64,000 nucleotides of DNA from Firmicutes bacterium UBA4845. GTDB taxonomy: Bacteria > Bacillota > Clostridia > Tissierellales > Sedimentibacteraceae. Both the position numbers and the translations under genes were made by a program. The stretch spans positions 14,260-78,259 of the forward strand of contig DHER01000147.1 in assembly GCA_002399975.1 (NCBI GenBank). The letters run 5' to 3'. The notes below the pieces were generated by a model. That model was not told the origin of the DNA. It worked only from the letters and a program-made list of their open reading frames with translations, and did no database searches. Positions within the stretch are counted from its first letter, which is position 1; each line of letters starts with the position of its first letter. Below, in pieces: positions 8,427 through 18,407 of the stretch.

Positions 8427-9557
8427 TTACTTGTTACTTCCGGAGCTCAAGTTGACCAAATTTGACATAATTCCGTATATTTTATTTTCAACATCTATAT
8501 TTCCCAATTTTTTTGAATTTAAGGACATTGTTTTAAGAACATTTTTATTTTCCAATATTTCTTCAATTGTTTTTATAAGCAGGCTGCCTGACAAGTCTTT
8601 TTCAAGGATAACCCTTGCTGCACCTTCTCTTTCCAATGCTCTGGCATTGTATTCCTGATGATTTTCCGCTGTATATGTCTTTGGTATCAAAATTGAAGGA
8701 ATCCCTACAGCCGTAATTTCCGCAATAGTTATGGCACCTGCACTTCCTATAACAATGTCCGATGCTGTCAAAACCGTAGCCGCATCATACATATAATCAA
8801 CTACCTCTATATTATTTTTAAGAACTATACCCTCTTTTTCAATATTGTCCATAAAATCATCATATAACTTTTTACCTGTAACATGAATGATTTTGACATT
8901 CCTTTGACCATTGTATTTTTTTATTACGTCTGTTATCGCCTCGTTTAAGCTCAATTGGCCTCCGCTGCCTCCGAATGAATATATAAGTACAACGTCAGTG
9001 CGCAAGTTCAATTTTGACCTTGAACTTCTCCTATCCGTGGTCAGAATATCTTTTCTCACCGGATTCCCTATCAGGACAAGTTTCTTTCTTGCTTCAGCCG
9101 GAAAATATTTTTCGGTTTCAGTAAAATTGATACCTACAACGTCCACAACCCTTGAGAGCATTTTGTTTGTTATTCCGGGAAACACATTTTGCTCAAGAAT
9201 CATCGTCGGTATTTTTCTTAAGCATGCGGCTAACACTACCGGTCCACACACATATCCTCCCGTTCCAACAACAATGTCAGGTTTAAATTCATTTATTATT
9301 TTAAATGCTTCCATCACACCCTTTACCGATGCAAACACTGTTTTTACATTCTCAAAACTAAACTTTCTTCTTAAATACCTGGCGGTAACATATTTAAAGT
9401 CAAAGCCTGATTTAGGAATCAACTCACTTTCAAGCCCGTTTTTAGTTCCTACGTACAATATTTTGTTAGCAGAAGCTTCGTTTCTCACTTTCTGAGCAAT
9501 TGCCAGTGCTGGATTGATGTGACCTCCGGTTCCTCCACCCGTAATAAGAACTTTCAT
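8427..9557 (-). CDS. murG: Lipid II synthase MurG
   Basis: A 376-residue glycosyltransferase that adds GlcNAc from UDP-GlcNAc to lipid I on the inner face of the membrane. The N-terminal glycine-rich loop GGGTGGHINPALAIA, the second loop YSFGGSGGQLSLNEA and the donor-binding GSAGAITIAEITAVGIPSIL are all present. It is slightly longer than usual at the C-terminus. Gene order ftsW-murG-murA is conserved. Confidence 0.97.
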   Translation of the reverse strand: MKVLITGGGTGGHINPALAIAQKVRNEASANKILYVGTKNGLESELIPKSGFDFKYVTARYLRRKFSFENVKTVFASVKGVMEAFKIINEFKPDIVVGTGGYVCGPVVLAACLRKIPTMILEQNVFPGITNKMLSRVVDVVGINFTETEKYFPAEARKKLVLIGNPVRKDILTTDRRSSRSKLNLRTDVVLIYSFGGSGGQLSLNEAITDVIKKYNGQRNVKIIHVTGKKLYDDFMDNIEKEGIVLKNNIEVVDYMYDAATVLTASDIVIGSAGAITIAEITAVGIPSILIPKTYTAENHQEYNARALEREGAARVILEKDLSGSLLIKTIEEILENKNVLKTMSLNSKKLGNIDVENKIYGIMSNLVNLSSGSNK

Positions 9558-9623
9558 TTTATAATACCATTCCTTTTATAATGTGCCATGTGTTATCCTT
9601 TTTTCTGCCTTACGTAAACAAGG

Positions 9624-10748
9624 TTAATTTCTGTATGTATTTGAATATTTCGATATATTTAACAAGATTCCCATTGAGCATAATAAAAACGTTAAAGAGG
9701 AGCCTCCGGCACTAATAAAAGGTAGTGCTCTTCCTGTCGGTGGCATGGACGATGTTGCAACTGCAACATGAATTAAAAACTGTATCAACACTAAAGTGGT
9801 TAAGCCTAATGCTACCTGGCTGCCAAAAAAATCTGTCGTATTCATTGAAATTCGAAGACCTCTCCATGCGAAAATCACAAAACCCAGTATGACAAATACG
9901 CAGCCTATAAAACCCAATTCTTCTCCTATTATGGAAAAAATAAAATCATTGTACGCTTCAGGAAGATAGAAAAATTTCTGCCTGCTTTTTCCTATCCCCA
10001 TTCCAAACAACCCGCCTGTTCCCAGAGCATACAGGGATTGAATTATCTGAAATCCCTCTTTCTTGGGATATTTGAAAGGATCAAAAAACGCTATTATCCT
10101 TGTAATCCTATATGGCTGCATTGCAATAAGCACGATAATCCCTGCAACAGCAATTAGAATCAGCATAAACAAATGACTGATCCTTGCTCCTGCACAAAAA
10201 AACATGACTATCAACGTTCCGCCTAATATGACAGCTGTACTCAAATCGTCTTGAACCGCAATAAGAAGGCAAAACAGCCCTATAAATATCATAGATTGTA
10301 TAAAGCCAGCTGTAAACGAACCTATATTCTTTCTATGCTTGGTAAAATAGTCAGACATATACAATACTCCTCCTATTTTAATTATTTCAGAAGGCTGTAA
10401 TGTCATGCCGCCAATTTGTATCCATCTTTGTGCACCGTTGGAGGCAAAGCCCAAAACAACAGTTAAAAGAGCAAATCCTACAGATAACAGCATAATAATT
10501 TTACTGAATTTTGCATATAATTTATAGGGTATCTTTGCGAAAAAAAACATTCCGATAAAACCTATAATTGCCGCCACTACCTGTTTCTTTAAAAAATAAA
10601 ATGGGTCTCCGCCAAATTTGTAGTAACCATCAGGATAGCTGGAACTGTAAACCATCAAAAACCCAAAAAGTACCAGTACTACAATTATAAACACAAGGAC
10701 CCAGTCAATTGTCTTCCTGCCGGCTTTCTTCTTTACTGTTTCCTCCAT
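9624..10748 (-). CDS. ftsW: SEDS peptidoglycan polymerase FtsW/SpoVE
   Basis: A 374-residue polytopic SEDS protein with about ten membrane helices. Family motifs include GGMTLQPSEIIKIG, the aspartate-containing AVQDDLSTAVILGG and the C-terminal GRALPFISAGGSSL. It polymerises glycan strands from lipid II with a class B penicillin-binding protein, here most likely SpoVD upstream. The ATG overlaps the end of murD by 44 bases, so the two are translationally linked. FtsW and SpoVE cannot be told apart from sequence alone. Confidence 0.95.
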   Translation of the reverse strand: MEETVKKKAGRKTIDWVLVFIIVVLVLFGFLMVYSSSYPDGYYKFGGDPFYFLKKQVVAAIIGFIGMFFFAKIPYKLYAKFSKIIMLLSVGFALLTVVLGFASNGAQRWIQIGGMTLQPSEIIKIGGVLYMSDYFTKHRKNIGSFTAGFIQSMIFIGLFCLLIAVQDDLSTAVILGGTLIVMFFCAGARISHLFMLILIAVAGIIVLIAMQPYRITRIIAFFDPFKYPKKEGFQIIQSLYALGTGGLFGMGIGKSRQKFFYLPEAYNDFIFSIIGEELGFIGCVFVILGFVIFAWRGLRISMNTTDFFGSQVALGLTTLVLIQFLIHVAVATSSMPPTGRALPFISAGGSSLTFLLCSMGILLNISKYSNTYRN

Positions 10749-12093
10749 AATAATTTACCCTTTCCTTAAAATTTTTCCCTCTAATCTCGTAATTTGGATA
10801 CATATCCCAGCTGGCGCATGCTGGGGATAAAACTACATTGTCTCCTGTAACACTTAATTCATAACATTTCTTAACAGCCTCATCCATATTTTTTACACTG
10901 TATATATTAGTAAACTCGTATTTCCTTGCACAGTTCTCTATTGCTCCAGCCGTCTGCCCAAAAAGAATCATTGCCTTTACTTTACCATTAAATGCTTTTA
11001 TAAAATCGTCATAAACCGATTTTTTATCATAGCCTCCGGCTATTAAAATTATAGGACTTTTAATGGCTTGAATTGCCTTTATGGAAGCGTCCGGATTAGT
11101 CCCTTTCGAATCATTATAAAATCTCACTCCATTAAATTCGCCACAGAATTCAAGACGATGCTCAACGCCCCTGAAACTCTTCAGCACATCGGCAATGATT
11201 TCTTTATTAATCCCAAGTGCCAATGCCGCACCTGCTGCCGCCATAGCATTTTCTAAATTATGTTTACCCGGAATAAAAATATCATTAGTATTTATAATAA
11301 ATTCCATTTTGCCTTCATACTTAAAAACAATTTTTTCGTTTTCTGCAAAAATACCTTCTTCTAAAATATGACTTGAGCTAAAAAATATTTTCTTTGCTTT
11401 TATTTTTCCTGAAAATTCTTTTATGATCTTATCGTCATAATTAAGCACGGCATAATCATTTTCGCCCTGATTAATGACATTTTTGAATTTTGCTTTCACA
11501 TAGTTTTCAAATGTTCGGTGATAATCCATATGATCAGGAGTAATGTTTGTAATAACACTTACATGAGGCTTATAATCATAGGTTCCCGCCAGCTGAAAAC
11601 TGCTTGCTTCTGAAACAAGAATATCATTTTTTTCGGAACAAATTGCATCATAAAACATTCCATAACCTATGTTGCCTGTAAGTTTATACTTTCTGCCGCT
11701 TTTTTTTATAATTTCTCCAATTAAGGTAGTAGTTGTAGTTTTCCCATTAGTACCTGTTATTGATACAATTAATGCATCAGTTACTTTATATGCTGCTTCA
11801 ATGTCGCTTATTACCTTTATATTTCTTGCAAGCAATTTTTGAACAACCGGCACTTCATATTTTATGCCCGGACTTTTAATAGCAAAATCTAATTTCTCAA
11901 AATCCAGTTTTTCTATTTCATCATTTCCAAAAAAATTTTTAACCTTGATGTCTTTTAATTCTTTTAGTTTTTCAGCACATTTTTCATGAGATTCATCATA
12001 AACATATATATTTGCTCCCAGCCTGCTCAATCCTTTTACACAGGCAATGCCTGAAATTCCAAGGCCTATAACAAGTACGTTTTTATTTTTCAT
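10705..12093 (-). CDS. murD: UDP-N-acetylmuramoylalanine--D-glutamate ligase
   Basis: A 462-residue Mur ligase of normal length. N-terminal Rossmann-like UDP-binding domain (VLVIGLGISGIA), central ATPase domain with the P-loop TGTNGKTTTTTLIGE near residue 115 and the substrate-binding NITPDHMDYHRTF, then a C-terminal domain with NDSKGTNPDASIKAI and LSPACASWDMYPNYEIRG. It adds D-Glu to UDP-MurNAc-L-Ala in the cytoplasm. Confidence 0.97.
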   Translation of the reverse strand: MKNKNVLVIGLGISGIACVKGLSRLGANIYVYDESHEKCAEKLKELKDIKVKNFFGNDEIEKLDFEKLDFAIKSPGIKYEVPVVQKLLARNIKVISDIEAAYKVTDALIVSITGTNGKTTTTTLIGEIIKKSGRKYKLTGNIGYGMFYDAICSEKNDILVSEASSFQLAGTYDYKPHVSVITNITPDHMDYHRTFENYVKAKFKNVINQGENDYAVLNYDDKIIKEFSGKIKAKKIFFSSSHILEEGIFAENEKIVFKYEGKMEFIINTNDIFIPGKHNLENAMAAAGAALALGINKEIIADVLKSFRGVEHRLEFCGEFNGVRFYNDSKGTNPDASIKAIQAIKSPIILIAGGYDKKSVYDDFIKAFNGKVKAMILFGQTAGAIENCARKYEFTNIYSVKNMDEAVKKCYELSVTGDNVVLSPACASWDMYPNYEIRGKNFKERVNYYGGNSKEESRQEDN

Positions 12094-12131
12094 ATTAACC
12101 CCTTTTCAAGCCCACTATTATTTTATGTATT

Positions 12132-13106
12132 CTATATTGAATAAATGCCTATAAATGCCAAGATGACAGTTACAATCCAAAATAAACTCACAACCTTTGT
12201 TTCCTTCCAGCCGCACATTTCGAAATGATGATGAAGGGGTGCCATCTTAAACACTCTTTTTTTAGTCCTTTTATAATGTAAAACTTGTATAATGACAGAT
12301 AGTGCTTCTACAAAATAAATCCCTCCGATTATTGGTATTAAAAGAACCATGCCTGAAATTACGAAAACCGCTGATACAGCTCCTCCCAAAGCCATGGATC
12401 CGGTATCTCCCATAAATACTTTTGCCGGGTTCGCATTATGTTTTAAAAAGCCAAGACACGCTCCCGCCACAGCAGCGCTTATAGCTGCAATTCCTTCAAA
12501 TGCAGGACTTACTTCCACCATGCTGTTTGCAATTAAACTAAATGCGGCCATAACAATCATCGTTACTCCCGTGTTAAGCCCGTCTAATCCATCTGTCAGA
12601 TTAACAGAATTTACAGTTCCAACTACTACAAACAATACAAACGGTATGTACAAAACTCCCAAATCAATAAATGCATTTGCAAACGGAATAACGAGTTTTA
12701 TCCCGTGTACGCCGTATCTTGAACCATACCAGGCCAGCATGACTGCAAATATAAATTGACCTATTATTTTTTGATAAACTTTGAGCCCAAGATTTCTTTT
12801 TAGCACTACCTTTATATAGTCATCTACAAATCCTATAAATCCGAAAGCAATCATAAAAAACAGTACGGCCCAAATTTCCTTGGTATGGTATCCACTTGTA
12901 AATACTGAAATTATTACTGCCAATATTATAATTATGCCGCCCATTGTAGGCGTTCCGGATTTTTTATAGTGGGACTTAGGCCCTTCCTCCCGGATGCTTT
13001 GTCCAACTTTAAGCCGTTTCAAAATCGGTATTACAACCGGTCCCAGGAACAGCGCTATGAGAAAAGATACAATTATTACTCTTATTATTTGTCCGTTTCC
13101 CTGCAT
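12132..13106 (-). CDS. mraY: Phospho-MurNAc-pentapeptide transferase MraY
   Basis: A 324-residue enzyme with ten predicted membrane helices that forms lipid I from UDP-MurNAc-pentapeptide and undecaprenyl phosphate. Signature motifs: KKSGTPTMGG near residue 48, GFVDDYIK near 93, NLTDGLDGLNTG near 170 and the nucleotide-site MAPLHHHFEMCGW near 288. In most clusters of this type murF sits between murE and mraY; here mraY follows murE directly, 16 bp away. Confidence 0.97.
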   Translation of the reverse strand: MQGNGQIIRVIIVSFLIALFLGPVVIPILKRLKVGQSIREEGPKSHYKKSGTPTMGGIIIILAVIISVFTSGYHTKEIWAVLFFMIAFGFIGFVDDYIKVVLKRNLGLKVYQKIIGQFIFAVMLAWYGSRYGVHGIKLVIPFANAFIDLGVLYIPFVLFVVVGTVNSVNLTDGLDGLNTGVTMIVMAAFSLIANSMVEVSPAFEGIAAISAAVAGACLGFLKHNANPAKVFMGDTGSMALGGAVSAVFVISGMVLLIPIIGGIYFVEALSVIIQVLHYKRTKKRVFKMAPLHHHFEMCGWKETKVVSLFWIVTVILAFIGIYSI

Positions 13107-13122
13107 TTTTAACTCCTTGTTC

Positions 13123-14607
13123 CTATTCTCTTAATCCTCTTTTTATTTCAATGTCAATAATTGCTTTCCTGGCAATAGAACCCTCGTCATATGGAACTTT
13201 CTCAACTCCTATGTCCTGATATGGCTCCGTAGATTTTCCTGCAAACAATATTACATCTTTATCCTTAGAATTGTCAATAGCATAATAGATTGCTTTGTCT
13301 CTTTCAATTATTATTTCATATTTTCCGTTGTACTTTTCGACTCCTTTAGCTATTTCAAGGCAGATTTCATATGGGTCCTCAAACCTTGGATTGTCAGAAG
13401 TCAATATGCTTAAATCACAATATTTTCCGGCTATTTCTCCCATAGGTGCCCGCCTTGCGGAATCTCTTTCACCACCTGCGCCGAACATAACTATTTTTCT
13501 GCCTTCAGCAAATTCATTGATTGTATCCATAACCTTCTGCAAACCGTCGGGAGTATGAGCAAAATCCAAAATAATGGTACAGCCAAGCTTATTTTCGAGA
13601 ATTTGAAATCTCCCGGAAACACCTTTTATTTTCCCAAGTGCCTTAATTATATCGTCAATATCAGCTCCCATTGCATAAGCTGCCCCAATGACTCCTAATG
13701 AATTAAGCACACTAAATTTTCCAGGCGTATTTACATGAGCCTTCCTTACTGTTCCATTAACCGTTAAATCAAAATCAGTACCGTTAATAGTGGTGATAAG
13801 ATCAGAAGCCATTATATCCGCTTCCTTGCCCGTTCCTACAGAAGTAGCATTTATTCCTTCCTGCTTTAGTTCCTTATAAAGTCTTTCCCCATATGAGTCA
13901 TCCACATTTACGATATTGTTCTTTTTTGTTAAGTAAAACAGCTTTTTCTTTGCCTGGAAATAATTTTCCATAGTTTTATGAAAATCCAAATGATCACGAG
14001 TAAGATTAGTAAAGATACCTACATCGATTGAAACATCATCAACCCTGTTAAGTTCAAGAGCATGTGACGAAACTTCAATAAAACAATGGTATACTGAACT
14101 TTCAACCATCATGTCAAAGTATTTCTGTAAATCAAAAGCTTCGGGAGTCGTGTTGTCCACCTTGATCTTTTTATCTCCGATCAATGCTCCCATTGTACCT
14201 ATTATTCCTGATTTTTCTCCCAAATAATCGTAAATTCCTTTTAACAAATAAGTAGTGCTTGTTTTCCCGTTAGTCCCGGTTACTGCTGCAATACTGATTT
14301 TTTCAGAAGGATGCCCATATAGAATATTTGCTGCAACAGCCATAGTTTTTCTCGGATCCTTAACAACGATAAAATTGCCTTTAGTTTTCAAATCTTCTGG
14401 CACATAAACGCACATAACGGCAGCAGCACCGTTTTTTAATGCATCGCCGATAAATTTATGCCCGTCTGTGGTAAATCCTTCTATAGCTATAAAAATATCA
14501 CCGTGAGTAACTTTTCTTGAATCATTGGTGATTCCTGTTATTTCCACATTTTTATCGCCTGAAAAATATTCATGCTCTATTTGTATAAGAAGGCTTTTAA
14601 TCTCCAT
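13123..14607 (-). CDS. murE: UDP-N-acetylmuramoyl-tripeptide synthetase MurE (diaminopimelate type)
   Basis: A 494-residue Mur ligase. P-loop AVTGTNGKTSTTYLLKG near residue 109; the carbamylated-lysine region follows. The C-terminal domain carries LTSDNPRFEDP, where DNPR marks ligases that add meso-diaminopimelate rather than lysine. It therefore makes UDP-MurNAc-L-Ala-D-Glu-mDAP. A terminator lies upstream, between spoVD and murE, so murE may begin its own transcript. Confidence 0.96.
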   Translation of the reverse strand: MEIKSLLIQIEHEYFSGDKNVEITGITNDSRKVTHGDIFIAIEGFTTDGHKFIGDALKNGAAAVMCVYVPEDLKTKGNFIVVKDPRKTMAVAANILYGHPSEKISIAAVTGTNGKTSTTYLLKGIYDYLGEKSGIIGTMGALIGDKKIKVDNTTPEAFDLQKYFDMMVESSVYHCFIEVSSHALELNRVDDVSIDVGIFTNLTRDHLDFHKTMENYFQAKKKLFYLTKKNNIVNVDDSYGERLYKELKQEGINATSVGTGKEADIMASDLITTINGTDFDLTVNGTVRKAHVNTPGKFSVLNSLGVIGAAYAMGADIDDIIKALGKIKGVSGRFQILENKLGCTIILDFAHTPDGLQKVMDTINEFAEGRKIVMFGAGGERDSARRAPMGEIAGKYCDLSILTSDNPRFEDPYEICLEIAKGVEKYNGKYEIIIERDKAIYYAIDNSKDKDVILFAGKSTEPYQDIGVEKVPYDEGSIARKAIIDIEIKRGLRE

Positions 14608-14715
14608 TTTTCGCTCCCTTTGTTTAACTGTGTTATTATTATAAGCAATTTTATCATATTTAAAATTTATTTACAATTATTCATATAATATTAAAAAAAC
14701 TTGCAAGCAACATTT

Positions 14716-14739
14716 TAAAAAGGAACGCAAATGCGTTCC
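14716..14739 (-). terminator. Terminator between spoVD and murE
   Basis: Minus-strand stem GGAACGCA/TGCGTTCC (arms 8 bp, two-base loop) followed by TTTTTAAAA. It lies in the 221-bp gap after spoVD, which otherwise shows nothing recognisable, and would separate the mraZ-spoVD part of the cluster from murE onward. Confidence 0.8.
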
Positions 14740-14828
14740 GTCAGAATATTGACAAAACCATCCTTGTCGTATTGGTTCATCTCTGCTTGCCATTTATATA
14801 TCAGCAAAAATGTATTTCTTATTAACTG

Positions 14829-16961
14829 CTAATTAATTACTACTGTTACCATAGAATTTTTGGCCACCTTTTCTCCTGCTTTAGGAAACTGGGCCTTTAC
14901 AATGCTGTTTGCATCAACTTCTATATCTATATTGCATTCAAGTCCTGATTTAATTAATTTATCCGTAGCTTCAGCAATTGTAAGTCCAAGCAAATCAGGA
15001 ACCTGTACGCTTTGAGACTCAACTTTGCTGAGTTCTTCTTCATTGTAAACAGGTTCTACATCATAGTATTTCATGATGTTTTCCAGTAAATCCGCAGCTA
15101 CAGGACCGGTTACAGTACTTCCGTAATATCCTATGCTTGCGTCAGGTTCATCAACCAACACAATAGCTACGGCTCTTGGATCATCAATAGGAGATGTTCC
15201 TATAAACGAAGAGATAAATTTCCCCTCAGCATATCTTCCGTCGATAACCTTCTGGGCTGTACCGGATTTTCCGCCTATTCTGTAGCCTGGTCTATATGCC
15301 TGCTTAGTTCCGGCTTCTGCCGCATCCTTCATAATTGAAAGCATTATTTTTGACGTTTCCTCGGAAATTACTCTTCTTCTGACAACAGGCTCAAAATTCC
15401 TTTTTATATTTCCGTCTTCATCTACCAGCTGTTTGACAATCCTTGGCTGCATTAAATTTCCACCGTTGACGATTGCCGAAACAGCAGTCGTAAGTTGTAT
15501 AGGAGTTAATGCTACGCCCTGTCCGAAAGCCTGTGTTACAACATCAACATCTTTCATATTTGCAGGATTTTTCACAAGACCTGAAGCTTCACCATTAAGC
15601 ATGATATTTGACTTCTCTCCAAGGCCGAAAGATTTCAGGTATTTATAGAATAGATCCTTTCCTATATCAAGCCCAATTTGTGCTAATGCGTCGTTACATG
15701 AATTTTGAATTGCTTCAGACAATGTCTGCTGGCCGTGAGGACGGTAGTACCTCCAGCATTTTATAGTCTGGCCCGGTATCTGTCTTACATAGCCGTCACA
15801 ATAATATGTTGAATTTAGGTTCGCTTTATTTTCTTCAAGAGCAATGGAAGTAGTCAAAAGCTTAAATGTGGAGCCCGGTTCATATATGTCGTTAACCGCC
15901 GGATTCCTCCACGTATCAAACCACGCCTTTTGAACTTCCTCATCAGTCATAGACGACCACTCTTGTTTTGTTTCTTCATCTATAGCTTCTTTTGGATTGT
16001 TCGGATCATAATCAGGTTTGGATGTCATTGCAAGTATATCACCGTTGTTTGGATCCATAACAATTATTGTAGCCCTTTTAGCGTTATAGTCCTTTAGAAC
16101 TTTTGAAGCTGCCGATTCTGCATAATGCTGGATCACTTCATCCAAGGTAAGAACTACGCCTTCACCGTCTTGGGGTTCATAATATTCATTGTAACCAAAA
16201 GGAAGTTCTCTTCCGTGAGCATCTTTATTAAACACAGCCCTGCCGGGAATTCCCGTCAGATAGTCGTTGTATGTAGCTTCAACTCCGTACAACCCGTCCT
16301 GGTCAACATTTGTAAAACCCAGAATATATGGTGCAAAATGTCCGTATGGATATACGCGCTTGTTATCCTCTACGACGTTTATTCCGCTAAGTTCCTGTTC
16401 TCTTATTTTTTGAGCCTGTTCATCAGTAATCCATTTTTTTAAAACGACATATGAGGAATTAGACGTTATTTTTTCCAATACCGTCTCATAATCTATTTCT
16501 AATATTTCTGATAATATTTTTGCTGTTTCTTCAGGGGTTTTTGAATTGGCAGGAATTGATCCGGCAGTTCCGGACTTGTCTGAGTCAAACATGGAGTTGT
16601 TCATTTTTTTAAGGATCATCGTTAGAAGTCCCCCACTTCTGCCGCTCTCTGATTCTGTATTTTCATTAGATGCCGGGTCGCCCTTTTTCACATCTGCAGG
16701 GAAACATGTTACGGTGTTTGAATTAACACTCACCCCAAGCTTCTTGCCCCTTGCATCGTAAATTGTCCCCCTTTTTGCACTTATGGTAATATCTCGTGCC
16801 CAGCTTTCCATTGCTTGCTTTTTATATTCTTCCCCGTCTATTATCTGAATAAATCCAAGCCTTATGACTAATCCAAGGGTAACTAAAAAAAAGCAAAACA
16901 AAAATACCAACATTCTTCTTTTGTTCTGAAGGTTAGTAGTGTTTTTAACACGTTTTCTCAT
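14829..16961 (-). CDS. spoVD: Class B penicillin-binding protein, SpoVD/PBP2 type, with PASTA domain
   Basis: A 710-residue transpeptidase anchored by one N-terminal helix (about residues 18-38). The dimerisation domain contains RGTIYDARGKKLGVSVN. The transpeptidase domain has all three active-site motifs: STFK in EPGSTFKLLTTS, SCN in IQNSCNDALAQ and KSG in GGKSGTAQKV. The C-terminus (about 650-710) is one PASTA domain (VPDLLGLTIAEATDKL). SpoVD-type proteins cross-link spore cortex peptidoglycan; vegetative PBP2b-type proteins do so at the septum. With only one class B gene in the cluster, it may serve division, sporulation or both. Confidence 0.93.
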   Translation of the reverse strand: MRKRVKNTTNLQNKRRMLVFLFCFFLVTLGLVIRLGFIQIIDGEEYKKQAMESWARDITISAKRGTIYDARGKKLGVSVNSNTVTCFPADVKKGDPASNENTESESGRSGGLLTMILKKMNNSMFDSDKSGTAGSIPANSKTPEETAKILSEILEIDYETVLEKITSNSSYVVLKKWITDEQAQKIREQELSGINVVEDNKRVYPYGHFAPYILGFTNVDQDGLYGVEATYNDYLTGIPGRAVFNKDAHGRELPFGYNEYYEPQDGEGVVLTLDEVIQHYAESAASKVLKDYNAKRATIIVMDPNNGDILAMTSKPDYDPNNPKEAIDEETKQEWSSMTDEEVQKAWFDTWRNPAVNDIYEPGSTFKLLTTSIALEENKANLNSTYYCDGYVRQIPGQTIKCWRYYRPHGQQTLSEAIQNSCNDALAQIGLDIGKDLFYKYLKSFGLGEKSNIMLNGEASGLVKNPANMKDVDVVTQAFGQGVALTPIQLTTAVSAIVNGGNLMQPRIVKQLVDEDGNIKRNFEPVVRRRVISEETSKIMLSIMKDAAEAGTKQAYRPGYRIGGKSGTAQKVIDGRYAEGKFISSFIGTSPIDDPRAVAIVLVDEPDASIGYYGSTVTGPVAADLLENIMKYYDVEPVYNEEELSKVESQSVQVPDLLGLTIAEATDKLIKSGLECNIDIEVDANSIVKAQFPKAGEKVAKNSMVTVVIN

Positions 16962-16972
16962 ATAAAGCCCCC

Positions 16973-17458
16973 TTATTGAATGAAACCGATCATCTTGTCA
17001 ATTAAACCCACCAAAATATTTTTATTGCCTTCTTCTGCAGTTTGAGCAGTTTGAATTTCATCTTCTGTGGTTTCTGAGCTTCCATATGTAAAATCAACAA
17101 ATACTGTCTGCTTACTCGTAGGATAATTCATACCCAAATAAGCTTTAGCCATTCCTTCGACACTATTTGTATTTTTTATACCTTCTAAAGCTATGTTATA
17201 ATCATCCATGTCATTATTTAAAGTTTCTATTTCCTGATTTAGAGAATTTAGCTCCATTTGTTTGTCTGTAATCACGGCATAATTGTATACTATCAATATT
17301 CCCAATGCAAATGTAATCGCCATCATAGTCGAATTTTTAAAGTTCTTTATAACATTATTATTTTTCTTTTTTCTTTTTATTCGCTTTTTCTTTGGAGAAT
17401 ATTCAACAGCTTCACGGCCATAATCCAAATCAGCGGTTTCTTTTCTTATTGCTGGCAT
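16973..17458 (-). CDS. ftsL: FtsL-like division protein
   Basis: A 161-residue bitopic protein: basic cytoplasmic tail (KKKRIKRKKKNN), membrane helix at about residues 48-66, then a short coiled coil (MELNSLNQEIETLNNDMDDYN). Sequence identity in this family is poor, so the call rests on topology and on its position between rsmH and the penicillin-binding protein. FtsL forms a trimer with FtsQ and FtsB/DivIC, both encoded in this window. The acidic C-terminal tail is longer than usual. Confidence 0.75.
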   Translation of the reverse strand: MPAIRKETADLDYGREAVEYSPKKKRIKRKKKNNNVIKNFKNSTMMAITFALGILIVYNYAVITDKQMELNSLNQEIETLNNDMDDYNIALEGIKNTNSVEGMAKAYLGMNYPTSKQTVFVDFTYGSSETTEDEIQTAQTAEEGNKNILVGLIDKMIGFIQ

Positions 17459-17466
17459 GTTAATAA

Positions 17467-18396
17467 TTACACCCTTTCACCTATTCTCAGTTTTGCACTG
17501 TGTGCCCTGTGATTTTCAGTTATTTCTTCTTCTGATGGAACAATTGGTTTTTTTGTTATAATTTTTAATTTTCGCCTGTGATCGCAAACACATTTCGGAA
17601 ATTCGGGAGGACAAATACAATCCTTGTTCAAATCAACATATGTGTTTTTTATAATTCTATCTTCCAGCGAATGAAATGCTATGACACATATTCTTCCACC
17701 TTTGTTTAGCCTGTCCACAGCTTTTTTAACAGTATCTTCTAAAATTTCAAGCTCTCTGTTCACTTCTATCCTTATAGCCTGAAACGTTTTTTTTGCAGGA
17801 TGCGAACCTTCCTGACGCACCTGCTTTGGTATTGCTTTTTTTATTATGCTCACAAGCTGTCCAGTTGTTTCTATAAATTCACGTTCTCTCTCTTGAACAA
17901 TAAACTTGGCAATTCTTGACGCCCACTTTTCTTCGCCATAATTCCAAAGTATTCTTGACAGCTCATGCTCATCGTATCCATTTACAATGTGCCTTGCAGT
18001 AATTGTCTGGCTTTTATCCATTCTCATGTCAAGAGGCGCATCATAATTGTAGGTAAAGCCTCTTACTGGCATATCTAATTGAAAAGACGAAACTCCCAAA
18101 TCAAACAAAATTCCGTCTATTCTATCAATGTTCAAATCATCTAAAATTTCATCAATGTTAATGAAATTGCTTTTAATTGCTTTAAAATTTTTGTAGTCCT
18201 TTAATTTTTCTGATGAAACTTCAATGGCATAATCATCCTGGTCAATGCCTATGACCTTTCCATTTGTAGCACGTTTGAGCATCTCTAATGTATGACTGCC
18301 ACCCCCTAAAGTTGCGTCAACATAAATCCCATCCGATTTAATATTCAACCCCTCTATAGATTCGTCCAATAAAACTGGTTTGTGTTTATAGTCCAT
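17467..18396 (-). CDS. rsmH: 16S rRNA (cytosine-1402-N4) methyltransferase
   Basis: A 309-residue SAM-dependent methylase of normal length. It contains HKPVLLDESIEGL, the SAM loop VDATLGGGSHTLEML, DGILFDLGVSSFQLD and the C-terminal ICVIAFHSLEDRIIK. It modifies C1402 in the decoding centre of 16S rRNA. It follows mraZ by 11 bp at the head of the division cluster. Confidence 0.97.
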   Translation of the reverse strand: MDYKHKPVLLDESIEGLNIKSDGIYVDATLGGGSHTLEMLKRATNGKVIGIDQDDYAIEVSSEKLKDYKNFKAIKSNFINIDEILDDLNIDRIDGILFDLGVSSFQLDMPVRGFTYNYDAPLDMRMDKSQTITARHIVNGYDEHELSRILWNYGEEKWASRIAKFIVQEREREFIETTGQLVSIIKKAIPKQVRQEGSHPAKKTFQAIRIEVNRELEILEDTVKKAVDRLNKGGRICVIAFHSLEDRIIKNTYVDLNKDCICPPEFPKCVCDHRRKLKIITKKPIVPSEEEITENHRAHSAKLRIGERV

Positions 18397-18407
18397 GTGA
18401 CTCCTCC

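Noticed and set aside
8911..9495. 194-codon open frame on the plus strand
   Set aside because: It is antisense to murG, has no ribosome site and no family features.
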